A DNA stretch of 64,000 nt, from the NCBI RefSeq assembly GCF_015453285.1, contig NZ_JADLZT010000006.1, forward strand, positions 124,001 to 188,000, in the 5' to 3' direction. The notes below the pieces were generated by a model that did not search any database, was not told where the DNA came from, and worked only from the letters and a program-made list of their open reading frames with translations. Numbering within the stretch: position 1 is the stretch's first letter; the number at the start of each line of letters is the position of its first letter. A program made the translations under genes and the position numbers. Origin of the DNA: Lysobacter niastensis. GTDB lineage: Bacteria > Pseudomonadota > Gammaproteobacteria > Xanthomonadales > Xanthomonadaceae. Shown here piece by piece: positions 26,001-35,181 of the stretch.

Positions 26001-27953
26001 ATGTGCGGTCTTGCCGGTCTGCTCCGCCCGACTCCGGACACGGGGGCGGATCGGCTGTCTGCGCTCGCCCGGGCGATGGGCGATGCGATGCTGCATCGCG
26101 GCCCGGACGACAGCGGCGTGTGGGCCGACGAACAGACCGGCATCGCGCTCGCGCATCGGCGCCTCAGCATCCTCGACCTGTCGCCACTGGGCCATCAGCC
26201 GATGGCCTCGGCCGATCAACGCTTCGTCGTCGCCTACAACGGCGAGATCTACAACTTCGCCGAACTGCGCGAGGTGCTGGTCGCGCGCGGCCATGCGTTC
26301 CGTGGCCATTCCGACACCGAAGTGTTGTTGGCAGCAGCGGTGGAGTGGGGCGTCGAGGACGCCATTGCCCGCTGCAACGGCATGTTCGCGATCGCGTTGT
26401 GGGACCGCCAGGAGCAATGCCTGTGGCTGGCACGCGACCGTGTCGGCAAGAAGCCGCTGTATTACGGATGGGCCGGCGACACGTTCGTGTTCGGCTCCGA
26501 GCTCAAGGCACTCTGGCAGCACCCCGCGTTCGACAACCCGGTCGATCCGGACTCGCTGGCGCTGCTGTTGCGGCTTGATTACATCCCGGCGCCGCACGCG
26601 ATCCATGCCGATACCTTCAAACTGCTGCCCGGTTCGCTGTTGCGGATGGATGCACGCACGGTTGCGGTCGGTGCGAAGTCGCACGATCCCGCACGCGACC
26701 AGCGCCGCTACTGGGATGCACGCGAACGGATGGCCGCGGCGATCTCGCAGCCATTCACCGGCGACGTGCTGGAGGCGGAGAACCGGCTCGACACGCTGCT
26801 GCGCGATTCGGTGGCGCTTCGCATGGTCGCCGACGTGCCGGTCGGCGTGTTCCTTTCGGGCGGCACCGATTCGTCGATCGTGACCGCGCTGATGCAGGCG
26901 CAGAGCCGGCATCCGGTGCGCACCTTCACGATCGGCTTCGAGCGCTCGCACCACGACGAAGCGCACCTGGCGCGCGAAGTGGCCGAGCACCTGCACACCG
27001 CGCATACCGAACTCTATGTCAGTGGTGCCGATGCACTGGCCGTCGTTCCGACGCTACCGGCGATGTTCGATGAGCCGTTCGCCGACGCCTCGCAGGTGCC
27101 GACCGCGCTGGTAGCGCGTCTGGCGCGCACGGCTGTGACGGTGGCCTTGTCCGGCGACGGCGGCGACGAGTTGTTCTACGGATACAAGCGCTACGACCGC
27201 GCGATTCGCAACTGGCGCTGGCAGCGCCGCATCCCTGCGCCGATCCGGAACGCACTGGCGCGCAGCGCCAGGCAGCATGGCGAGGCTTCGCGCACGGGCG
27301 GATTCGCAGCGCTGGCCGCGGAGATGGGCGCACGCGGCATCGGCGACGTTTACCGCCAGCGCATTGCGCGTTGGCGCGATCCGGCTCGCGCGGTCACCGG
27401 TTCGAAGCTGCCGGAAACCTTCTACGACCAGCCCGATCCGTTGCGCGGCGCCGGCACGCCGGCCGACGCGATGATGCTCGCCGACTTCGCCACGTACCTG
27501 CCCGACGACCTGCTGTGCAAGGTCGACCGCACCAGCATGGCGGTGAGCCTGGAGGCGCGGGCTCCGCTGCTGGACTGGCGCGTCGCCGAGTTCGCGTGGT
27601 CGTTGCCGCTGGAGTTCAAGCGTCATACCTCGGGCAACAAGTACCTGCTCAAGCAGGTGCTGCGCCGCTACCTGCCGGACAGCATGGTCGATCGCGGCAA
27701 GCGCGGCTTCGGTGCGCCCGTCAGCCAGTGGTTGATCGCCGACCTGCGCGAGTGGGCGGCAGCTCTGCTCGACGAGAACCGTCTGCGCGAGCAGGGGTAC
27801 TTCGATGCCGGAGCGGTGCACGGACTATGGCAGCAGTTCCTCGGCGGCGAGCGCAAATGGCACACGCACCTGTGGAATGTGCTGATGTTCCAGGCCTGGC
27901 AGGAGCATTGGCGCGCGCAGCGGGCGAGAGTGGGCGCCGGCGCGGCCGGTTAA
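26001..27953 (+). CDS. asnB: Glutamine-hydrolysing asparagine synthetase (AsnB, 650 aa)
   Basis: Cys2 of 'MCGLAGLL' is the class II glutaminase nucleophile, with 'HRGPDDSGVW', 'RRLSILDLSPLGHQPM' and 'YNGEIYNF' in the same domain (1-220). The synthetase domain has the PP-loop 'FLSGGTDSS' near residue 286, 'LSGDGGDELFYGYKRY' and 'CKVDRTSMAVSLEARAPLLD'. It makes Asn from Asp, ATP and glutamine. The same family includes amidotransferases of polysaccharide and antibiotic clusters, so the substrate is not certain. It lies 10 bases downstream of the E1 fusion gene on the same strand, so the two may be co-transcribed. Confidence 0.93.
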   Translation: MCGLAGLLRPTPDTGADRLSALARAMGDAMLHRGPDDSGVWADEQTGIALAHRRLSILDLSPLGHQPMASADQRFVVAYNGEIYNFAELREVLVARGHAFRGHSDTEVLLAAAVEWGVEDAIARCNGMFAIALWDRQEQCLWLARDRVGKKPLYYGWAGDTFVFGSELKALWQHPAFDNPVDPDSLALLLRLDYIPAPHAIHADTFKLLPGSLLRMDARTVAVGAKSHDPARDQRRYWDARERMAAAISQPFTGDVLEAENRLDTLLRDSVALRMVADVPVGVFLSGGTDSSIVTALMQAQSRHPVRTFTIGFERSHHDEAHLAREVAEHLHTAHTELYVSGADALAVVPTLPAMFDEPFADASQVPTALVARLARTAVTVALSGDGGDELFYGYKRYDRAIRNWRWQRRIPAPIRNALARSARQHGEASRTGGFAALAAEMGARGIGDVYRQRIARWRDPARAVTGSKLPETFYDQPDPLRGAGTPADAMMLADFATYLPDDLLCKVDRTSMAVSLEARAPLLDWRVAEFAWSLPLEFKRHTSGNKYLLKQVLRRYLPDSMVDRGKRGFGAPVSQWLIADLREWAAALLDENRLREQGYFDAGAVHGLWQQFLGGERKWHTHLWNVLMFQAWQEHWRAQRARVGAGAAG

Positions 27954-27967
27954 CGCCGAACCGCTCG

Positions 27968-28837
27968 CTAGCGTTCCAGGCCGCTCTTGAGGGGGAGCTC
28001 CCGAACGGCCCCGGATTCCAGCCGCAACGGCTGCTCGGCGCGTTCGAGCGGCAGCACGGCGAGGGCAAGGTGGTGGCCGCCGGCCGCCGCCTGGGCCACG
28101 AGTTTGCCGAGTACGGCGGATTCGCCACTCACGTCGGTGCCATCCGGCGCAGGGGCCGATGCCTCCAGCAATACCAGTCCCCGCTTCGCCTGGCCGAGGA
28201 AATGCGTGCGCGCGACGATCTCCTGGCCCGGGTAGCAGCCCTTCTTCACGCTGAAGGCCTGCAGCCGCTCCAGCGACAACTGCTGCGGCGTCCAGTGCTC
28301 CACCTGTGAAGCCGGCAAGCGAGGCAGCCCGTGCGCGAGGTCGTAGGCCTGCCAGTGCGAAACGGCATCGGCATCGGCTGGCGCGGCGTCGGACGAGATG
28401 CGGACCGTGCGCGGACCGCCCTCCGCGCTGAAATCGAGCTCGATCCCCGCTGCCGCGTCGCCCGCCAAGGCAGGGCCTCGCGCATGTGCAGGTCTCGTGA
28501 AGCCTCCCTGGACACGTAGGTCGTCGCGGACCGCGATCGCGACCTTGCTGCGGAATACGAACCGCTGCAGCGCTGCGGCGAGGTTGCCCGGGTCGGCGTC
28601 CGGCACGACCAGCCAGATGGCTTCATCGGACAGTTTCAGCAAGGCGAACAACGCGATAACGCGTCCCTTGGGCGTCAGCCATCCGCTCCAGTGCCACTGA
28701 CCGGGCTCCAGCGCGGCGACATCGTTCATGAACTGTGCCTGCGCGAAAGCCGCCGCATCGCGTCCGGTGAGGGCGATCAGGCGATGGTCGGGCAGGGCGA
28801 AGGCGAGGCCGGACGAGGCCTGCGGGTTGTCATGCAT
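27968..28837 (-). CDS. ygfZ: Folate-binding protein YgfZ (Fe-S cluster repair/assembly, 289 aa)
   Basis: The signature 'KKGCYPGQEIVARTHFLGQAK' is unique to the YgfZ/IBA57 family. The fold is GcvT-like with folate-binding residues. The family helps maintain certain 4Fe-4S enzymes, which fits its position divergent from the succinate dehydrogenase genes. I took the ATG at 28835-28837. An in-frame ATG at 28855 would add six residues. Neither has a strong ribosome site. It converges on asnB with a 14-base gap. Confidence 0.93.
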   Translation of the reverse strand: MHDNPQASSGLAFALPDHRLIALTGRDAAAFAQAQFMNDVAALEPGQWHWSGWLTPKGRVIALFALLKLSDEAIWLVVPDADPGNLAAALQRFVFRSKVAIAVRDDLRVQGGFTRPAHARGPALAGDAAAGIELDFSAEGGPRTVRISSDAAPADADAVSHWQAYDLAHGLPRLPASQVEHWTPQQLSLERLQAFSVKKGCYPGQEIVARTHFLGQAKRGLVLLEASAPAPDGTDVSGESAVLGKLVAQAAAGGHHLALAVLPLERAEQPLRLESGAVRELPLKSGLER

Positions 28838-28863
28838 GGGGGCGGGATTTAACATTCAGCGCC

Positions 28864-29031
28864 GTGATCATAGGCCAAACCACTCCCTCCGCAGCGCCGG
28901 ACGCACCCGAGACACCGGAACAAGCACCGGTCCCGGGCGATACGAAGGCGAAGGAGTTCGGCGGGCGCGAAGGCCCCGAGCCGACCCGCTACGGCGACTG
29001 GGAAAAGAACGGCCGCTGCATCGACTTCTGA
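28864..29031 (+). CDS. Succinate dehydrogenase assembly factor 4-like (DUF1674, 55 aa)
   Basis: This short GTG-started frame ends in the family signature 'GPEPTRYGDWEKNGRCIDF'. That is the conserved C-terminus of SDHAF4 (Sdh8/DUF1674), with the invariant 'RYGDWE.NGRC.DF'. The first 30 residues are Pro/Ala/Glu-rich and likely disordered. In mitochondria and bacteria the factor binds the FAD-loaded SdhA and protects it before joining SdhB. The frame ends 60 bases before sdhC and shares its strand. The GTG at 28864 is the only start in reach, because the in-frame sequence before it holds no ATG. Confidence 0.85.
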   Translation: MIIGQTTPSAAPDAPETPEQAPVPGDTKAKEFGGREGPEPTRYGDWEKNGRCIDF

Positions 29032-29091
29032 CGCGTCACCACGCGTTCCCGCCACGCGGCCCTGCCGCCCAGCCGAGAGACCGCCAAGCCC

Positions 29092-29487
29092 ATGGCGAAT
29101 CGCGAACGTCCCTTGTCACCGCATCTGCAGGTTTACCGCTGGCAGGTGCAGATGGTGACCTCGATCCTGCACCGTGCGACTGGTGTCGTCCTTTCCGTCG
29201 GCAGCCTGCTCGTCGTGTGCGGCCTGATGTCCCTGGCCAAAGGACCTGAAGCCTGGGGCCACTTCACCGCCTTCGCGCGATCGGGATTCGGCTTCCTGAT
29301 CATGTTCGGCTGGAGCTGGTCGCTGGCCTACCACTTGCTCAACGGCATCCGCCACCTGATGCAGGACGCCGGCATGGGCTATCGCATCGAGCAGTTCGTG
29401 CGCAGCAGCTGGATCTCCATCATCGGCAGCCTGGTGCTCACAGCGCTGATCTGGATGGCCGCGATGATGCAGGGAGGTGCGGCATGA
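29092..29487 (+). CDS. sdhC: Succinate dehydrogenase cytochrome b556 subunit SdhC (131 aa)
   Basis: Three membrane helices follow the family motif 'RPLSPHLQVYRWQVQMVTSILHRATG'. The haem-ligand region 'AYHLLNGIRHLMQD' gives the histidine on the second helix. It anchors complex II and forms part of the ubiquinone site. It is the first subunit of the sdhCDAB operon. The ATG at 29092 follows a weak ribosome site. The stop overlaps the sdhD start. Confidence 0.95.
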   Translation: MANRERPLSPHLQVYRWQVQMVTSILHRATGVVLSVGSLLVVCGLMSLAKGPEAWGHFTAFARSGFGFLIMFGWSWSLAYHLLNGIRHLMQDAGMGYRIEQFVRSSWISIIGSLVLTALIWMAAMMQGGAA

Positions 29488-29876
29488 GCAGCCAGAATCG
29501 TTTGCGCAATCCGCTGAAGACCGCACGCGGTCTCGGCTCCGCAAAGGAAGGCACGGGCCACTTCATCGTCCAGCGCGTGACCGCGGTGGCGCTGGTGTTC
29601 CTGTCGCTGTACGTCATCGCCCTGATCGTGAACCTGATCGGCCACGACTACGAGTACGTGCGCCACAGCGTCGCCAGCCCGTTCAACGCGGTGCTGCTGG
29701 TCGCGTTCCTGATCGCCACGTTCTGGCACATGAAGCTGGGCCTGCAGGTGATCATCGAGGACTACGTCCATACCCCGTGGGTGGCGGTTGCATCGCAGCT
29801 CGCGGTCGTTTTCGTTTGCGTAATCGCCGCTGTTGCCAGCGTGCTCGCCGTCATCCGCATCGCGCTGGGAGCCTGA
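29484..29876 (+). CDS. sdhD: Succinate dehydrogenase membrane anchor SdhD (130 aa)
   Basis: Three membrane helices are seen, with 'GLGSAKEGTGHFIVQRVTAVAL' at the start and 'FWHMKLGLQVIIEDYVH' on the second helix, the SdhD pattern with the quinone-site Tyr/Asp in 'EDYVH'. It partners SdhC in complex II. ATGA overlap with sdhC, and a 3-base gap to sdhA, place it firmly in the operon. Confidence 0.95.
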   Translation: MSSQNRLRNPLKTARGLGSAKEGTGHFIVQRVTAVALVFLSLYVIALIVNLIGHDYEYVRHSVASPFNAVLLVAFLIATFWHMKLGLQVIIEDYVHTPWVAVASQLAVVFVCVIAAVASVLAVIRIALGA

Positions 29877-29879
29877 TTC

Positions 29880-31673
29880 ATGGCCGCCGCTTACAAGATT
29901 CAAGAGCACACCTTCGACATGATCGTGGTCGGCGCCGGTGGCGCCGGTCTGCGCGCCACCTTCGGCCTGGCCCAGAAGGGCCTGAAGACCGCGTGCATCA
30001 CCAAGGTCTTCCCGACCCGTTCGCACACCGTGGCCGCCCAGGGCGGCGTGGCCGCCGCGCTGGCCAACATGGGCGAAGACGACTGGCGCTACCACTTCTT
30101 CGATACCGTCAAGGGCTCGGACTGGCTGGGCGACCAGGACGCGATCGAGTACATGTGCAAGGAGGCCATCCCGGCGATCATCGAGCTGGAGCACTACGGC
30201 GTTCCGTTCTCGCGCACCGAGGAAGGCAAGATCTACCAGCGCCCGTTCGGCGGCATGACCACGCGCTTCGGCGAAGGTCCGCCGGCGCAGCGCACCTGCG
30301 CCGCTGCCGACCGTACCGGTCACGCGATCCTGCACACGCTCTACCAGCAGTCGCTGGCGCATGACGCGCAGTTCTTCATCGAGTACTTCGCGCTCGACCT
30401 GATCATGGACGCCAACGGTGCCTGCCGCGGCGTGCTGGCGCTGGACATGGCCGAAGGCACGCTGCACCTGTTCCGTGCCCAGGGCACGGTGCTGGCGACC
30501 GGCGGCTACGGCCGCGCCTACTTCTCCGCGACCTCCGCCCATACCTGCACCGGCGACGGCGGCGGCATGGTGCTGCGCGCCGGCCTGGCGCTGCAGGACA
30601 TGGAGTTCGTGCAGTTCCACCCGACCGGCATCTACGGCGCCGGCTGCCTGATCACCGAAGGCGTGCGTGGCGAAGGCGGCATCCTGCGCAACAGCAACGG
30701 CGAGCGCTTCATGGAGCGCTATGCGCCGAGCGTGAAGGACCTTGCCCCGCGCGATATGGTCAGCCGCGCGATGACGATGGAAATCCGCGAAGGCCGCGGC
30801 GTCGGCGAGCACAAGGACCACATCCTGCTCGACCTGACCCACCTGGGCCCGGAAGTCATCCACGAGAAGCTGCCGGGCATCGCCGAGTCGGCGCGCATCT
30901 TCGCCAACGTCGACGTCGAGAAGCAGCCGATCCCGGTGATCCCGACCGTGCACTACAACATGGGCGGCATCCCGACCAACTACCACGGCGAAGTGGTGCA
31001 GCTGAAGAACGGCAACCCGGACGAAGTCGTGCCGGGCCTGTACGCGATCGGCGAAGCCGCCTGCGTGTCGGTCCACGGCGCCAACCGGCTGGGCTCCAAC
31101 TCGCTGCTCGACCTGGTCGTGTTCGGCCGCGCCGTGGCCAACCGCGCTGCCGAGACGGTCAAGCCGGACGGCAAGCAGGCCAAGCTCGCGAGCGATGCCT
31201 GCGATGCCGCGCTGGCGCGCCTCGACAAGCTGCGCAACGCCAACGGCGGTACGCCGACCGCGGTTATCCGCGACAAGATGCAGCGCACCATGCAGGCCGA
31301 CGCCGCGGTGTTCCGCACCGGTGAGACGCTGTCCGACGGCGTCAAGAAGATGCGCGAGATCCATGCGTCCTTCGCCGACGTCAAGGTCGCCGACCGTTCG
31401 CTGATCTGGAACTCCGACCTGATCGAAACCTACGAACTGTCGAACCTGCTCGATCAGGCGCTGGTGACGATTGTTTCCGCCGAGAACCGCACCGAGTCGC
31501 GTGGCGCCCATGCCCGCGAGGACTTCCCGGATCGCGACGACGCCAACTGGCAGAAGCACACCCTGTGCTCGGTCGACGAGGCGGGCAACACCAAGATCGA
31601 TTACCGCCCGGTGCACATGTACACGTTGACCGACGACGTGTCCGTGGTTCCGCCGAAGAAGCGCGTCTACTGA
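29880..31673 (+). CDS. sdhA: Succinate dehydrogenase flavoprotein SdhA (597 aa)
   Basis: The FAD-binding start '[20 protein letters not shown]' is followed by '[11 protein letters not shown]', whose His is the covalent FAD attachment site. Other active-site parts are '[21 protein letters not shown]', '[15 protein letters not shown]' and '[19 protein letters not shown]'. The C-terminus '[19 protein letters not shown]' is complete. The enzyme oxidises succinate to fumarate. FAD loading is expected to use SdhE (32558) and the SDHAF4-like factor (28864). Confidence 0.97.
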   Translation: MAAAYKIQEHTFDMIVVGAGGAGLRATFGLAQKGLKTACITKVFPTRSHTVAAQGGVAAALANMGEDDWRYHFFDTVKGSDWLGDQDAIEYMCKEAIPAIIELEHYGVPFSRTEEGKIYQRPFGGMTTRFGEGPPAQRTCAAADRTGHAILHTLYQQSLAHDAQFFIEYFALDLIMDANGACRGVLALDMAEGTLHLFRAQGTVLATGGYGRAYFSATSAHTCTGDGGGMVLRAGLALQDMEFVQFHPTGIYGAGCLITEGVRGEGGILRNSNGERFMERYAPSVKDLAPRDMVSRAMTMEIREGRGVGEHKDHILLDLTHLGPEVIHEKLPGIAESARIFANVDVEKQPIPVIPTVHYNMGGIPTNYHGEVVQLKNGNPDEVVPGLYAIGEAACVSVHGANRLGSNSLLDLVVFGRAVANRAAETVKPDGKQAKLASDACDAALARLDKLRNANGGTPTAVIRDKMQRTMQADAAVFRTGETLSDGVKKMREIHASFADVKVADRSLIWNSDLIETYELSNLLDQALVTIVSAENRTESRGAHAREDFPDRDDANWQKHTLCSVDEAGNTKIDYRPVHMYTLTDDVSVVPPKKRVY

Positions 31674-31692
31674 TTCCGGAGCGAATACGATC

Positions 31693-32475
31693 GTGGCCGA
31701 ATTTACCCTCCCGAAGAATTCCCAGATCCAGAAGGGCCGTCACTGGTCGGCGCCGGGCGCCAAGCAGCCGCGCACCTTCAAGGTCTATCGCTGGAACCCC
31801 GACGACGGCATGAACCCGCGCGTGGACACCTATGAGGTGGACATGGCGACCTGCGGCCCGATGGTTCTGGACGCGCTGATCAAGATCAAGAACGAGATCG
31901 ACCCGACGCTGACCTTCCGTCGCTCCTGCCGCGAGGGCATCTGCGGCTCGTGCGCGATGAACATCGACGGCACCAACACGCTCGCCTGCACCAAGGCGAT
32001 CAGCGACTGCGAGAAGGGCGAGGTGCCGATCTATCCGCTGCCGCACATGCCGGTGGTGAAGGATCTGGTGCCGGACCTGACCCACTTCTACGCGCAGTAC
32101 GCATCGATCAAGCCGTGGCTGCGCACGCAGAGCCCGGCGCCGTCGGACCGTGAGCGCCTGCAGTCGCCGGCCGACCGCAAGAAGCTCGACGGTCTGTACG
32201 AGTGCATCCTGTGCGCGTGCTGCTCGACCAGCTGCCCGAGCTACTGGTGGAACGGCGACCGTTACCTGGGCCCGGCGATCCTGCTGCAGGCCTACCGCTG
32301 GATCATCGACTCGCGCGATGAAGACACCGGCGCGCGTCTGGACGACCTGGAAGATCCGTTCAAGCTGTACCGTTGCCACACCATCATGAACTGCGCGCGT
32401 ACCTGCCCGAAGGGTTTGAACCCGGCGCAGGCGATCGGCGAGATCAAGAAGCTGATGCTGGCACGCCGGGTCTGA
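31693..32475 (+). CDS. sdhB: Succinate dehydrogenase iron-sulphur subunit SdhB (260 aa)
   Basis: The 2Fe-2S site is '[21 protein letters not shown]'-like (three Cys plus the fourth after the loop). The 4Fe-4S and 3Fe-4S sites lie in '[17 protein letters not shown]' and '[17 protein letters not shown]'. It carries electrons from SdhA to the quinone site. The start is GTG at 31693, the first plausible start after sdhA. Residues 1-30 form a slightly longer basic N-terminus than in E. coli. Confidence 0.96.
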   Translation: MAEFTLPKNSQIQKGRHWSAPGAKQPRTFKVYRWNPDDGMNPRVDTYEVDMATCGPMVLDALIKIKNEIDPTLTFRRSCREGICGSCAMNIDGTNTLACTKAISDCEKGEVPIYPLPHMPVVKDLVPDLTHFYAQYASIKPWLRTQSPAPSDRERLQSPADRKKLDGLYECILCACCSTSCPSYWWNGDRYLGPAILLQAYRWIIDSRDEDTGARLDDLEDPFKLYRCHTIMNCARTCPKGLNPAQAIGEIKKLMLARRV

Positions 32476-32504
32476 TCCGGCGCGGGGCAGTGAGGCAGAT
32501 TAGG

Positions 32505-32530
32505 GAAGGGCGCACGCGAGTGCGCCCTTT
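32505..32530 (+). terminator. Possible attenuating hairpin between sdhB and sdhE
   Basis: Stem AAGGGCGCAC/GTGCGCCCTT with loop GCGA, followed by only TTTCTC. The T-run is short, so it probably lowers rather than stops transcription into sdhE-ygfX. Confidence 0.5.
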
Positions 32531-32557
32531 CTCACGAGAGCTGAAGGGAAGACGCGC

Positions 32558-32812
32558 ATGAGCGAAGCCGACGAAATCGAACTGCGTCGCCTGCGCTGGA
32601 AATGCCGGCGCGGCATGCGCGAACTGGACCAGCTGTTTGGCCGCTATCTCGATCGTTCCTGGCGCCAGGCTTCCGAGTCCGAGCGCGGGATTTTCCTAAG
32701 ATTGCTGGAAATCGAAGACGATAAGCTCTGGCACTGGTTCATGGGCCATGACGCGCCGACCGATGCCGAGCTCGCCGGACTTGTCGAACGCATCCGCAAC
32801 CTGCCGCCTTGA
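32558..32812 (+). CDS. sdhE: FAD assembly factor SdhE (84 aa)
   Basis: The small helical protein has '[23 protein letters not shown]', where RGMxELD is the conserved contact to flavoprotein SdhA in SdhE/YgfY/SDHAF2. It promotes covalent FAD attachment to SdhA. Its place directly after sdhB fits. GAAGGGAAG lies upstream of the ATG. The next gene (ygfX-like) begins inside it. Confidence 0.95.
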   Translation: MSEADEIELRRLRWKCRRGMRELDQLFGRYLDRSWRQASESERGIFLRLLEIEDDKLWHWFMGHDAPTDAELAGLVERIRNLPP

Positions 32813-33209
32813 GTGGCGACCGTCGCTCCTGCTGGTGGCCATGCTGGCCTGCCTGGGCGTGCTGGCCGCGGTGTCCGTGACCCTGAGCGGCGTTCCTCTG
32901 GCAGGGTCGCTGCCGACGGCGTTCCTGGCCGTGGTCGAAGGCGTGCGGCTGGGCAGAAGGGAATTGCGCCGGCCGGCGCGGTCGCTGGTTATCGCCGGGA
33001 CAACGGCCACCCTCGATGGTTTGCCGATAAAGGACGTGCTCGTCCGCTGGCGCGGGCCGATGGTCTTCATGCGCTTCCGCGACGCGCAGGGCCGCTGGCA
33101 ACGCCTGGTCTGGTGGCCTGACACGCTCGATGCCCGTGGCCGTCGTGAACTGCGGCTGGCCATTCCGGTCCAAGGCGGTGCCCAGCTACCGTCTTCGATG
33201 GCATCCTAG
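32748..33209 (+). CDS. YgfX-like (CptA) small membrane protein (up to 153 aa)
   Basis: After about 22 residues comes the YgfX start '[21 protein letters not shown]', then a second hydrophobic helix, then a soluble part '[16 protein letters not shown] ... [21 protein letters not shown]' that fits the family's C-terminal domain. sdhE-ygfX pairs are known in enterobacteria, where the two proteins are linked functionally (YgfX is also called CptA). The start is unclear: the first ATG at 32748 overlaps sdhE by 65 bases, and no ribosome site is seen for it. In-frame ATG codons at 32763 and 32841 are alternatives. Confidence 0.65.
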   Translation: MTRRPMPSSPDLSNASATCRLEWRPSLLLVAMLACLGVLAAVSVTLSGVPLAGSLPTAFLAVVEGVRLGRRELRRPARSLVIAGTTATLDGLPIKDVLVRWRGPMVFMRFRDAQGRWQRLVWWPDTLDARGRRELRLAIPVQGGAQLPSSMAS

Positions 33210-33215
33210 TCCGCT

Positions 33216-34452
33216 ATGTTCAAACCCATCCCCGTCGCCATCGGCCTGCGCTACCTGCGCGCCAAACGCCGCAATGGCTTCATCTCCTTCATCTCCCTGG
33301 CCTCGATCGCGGGTATCGCGCTCGGCGTGATGGCGCTGATCACCACGCTGGCGGTGATGAGCGGCTTCCAGCGCGAGATCCGCGACCGCATGCTGCAGAT
33401 GGCCGCCCACGCCACCGTCAGCGCCTATGGCGAGCCATTGACCGACTGGCAGCGCGCCGTGGACCGGGCCGTCGCCGATCCGCGCGTGGCCGGCGCCGCG
33501 CCGTACATCGAGAAGGAAGCGCTGCTCTCGGGCACACGCAACCAGCCCGCGATGGTGCGCGGTGTGCTGCCGTCCGAAGAGGACAAGGTCTCGGTGCTGG
33601 CCGGCAAGATGGTGCAGGGGCGGCTCGATTCGCTGGCGCCCGGCAGCTTCAACATCGTGCTCGGCAAGGAGCTGGCACTGTGGCTCGGCGTGAACGTCGG
33701 CGACAGCGTGCTGATGACCACCTCCGACTTCCGCAGCACGCCGCTGGGCGCGGTGCCCCAGTTGAAGCGGTTCACCGTCAGCGGCATTTTCGAGGCCGGG
33801 TACAACGAGTTCGACAAGGGCCTGGCCGTCGTCAACCTCCACGACATGCAACGCCTGCTGCGCATGGGCGAGGGCGTCACCGGCGTCCGCCTGAAGCTGC
33901 ATGACATGGACAAGGCCTGGGACGTGGCGCGCGACCTCGCGCTCAGCCTGGGCGGTCCGTTCCGCGTCAGCGACTGGACCAGCGAGAACGCCAACATGTT
34001 CCGCGCCCTGAAGATGGAAAAGACCATCATGGCGATCCTGCTGTCGCTGATCATCGCGATGGGCGCCTTCAACCTGGTCAGTTCGCAGGTGATGCTGGTG
34101 ACCGACAAGCAGGCCGACATCGCCATCCTGCGCACGCTCGGCCTCACGCCGCGCGGCGTCATGCAAGTGTTCGTCGTGCAGGGCTCGCTGATCGGCGTCA
34201 TCGGTACCGTGCTGGGCGTCATCGGCGGCATCGTGCTGACGCTCAACCTCAGGCACATCCTCAAGGCGATCGAGGCGATCCTCGGCGTGCAGCTGCTGCC
34301 TGAAGACGTCTACTACATCACCGGCCTGCCGACCGACCTGCAGGCGAGCGACGTCACCATCATCGCCTGCGTGGCCTTGGCGATGGCGTTCCTGGCGACG
34401 ATCTACCCCGCCTGGCGCGCCGCGCGCACGGCACCGGCGGAGGCGCTGCGCT

Positions 34453-34460
<8 letters not shown>
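33216..34460 (+). CDS. lolC: Lipoprotein-releasing ABC permease (LolC/LolE/LolF family, 414 aa)
   Basis: The N-terminal helix lies in '[28 protein letters not shown]', followed by a large periplasmic domain (about 50-270) and three C-terminal helices of the FtsX/MacB fold. '[19 protein letters not shown]' is the family start. With LolD it extracts mature lipoproteins from the inner membrane to LolA. Only one permease gene stands beside lolD here, which suggests the single-permease LolF form. Its stop overlaps the lolD start. Confidence 0.93.
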
Positions 34461-35178
<718 letters not shown>

Positions 35179-35181
35179 ACC

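Noticed and set aside
29379-31616. 745-codon open frame antisense to sdhA
   Set aside because: Low-complexity translation opposite a perfect SdhA. Long antisense frames are expected at this G+C.
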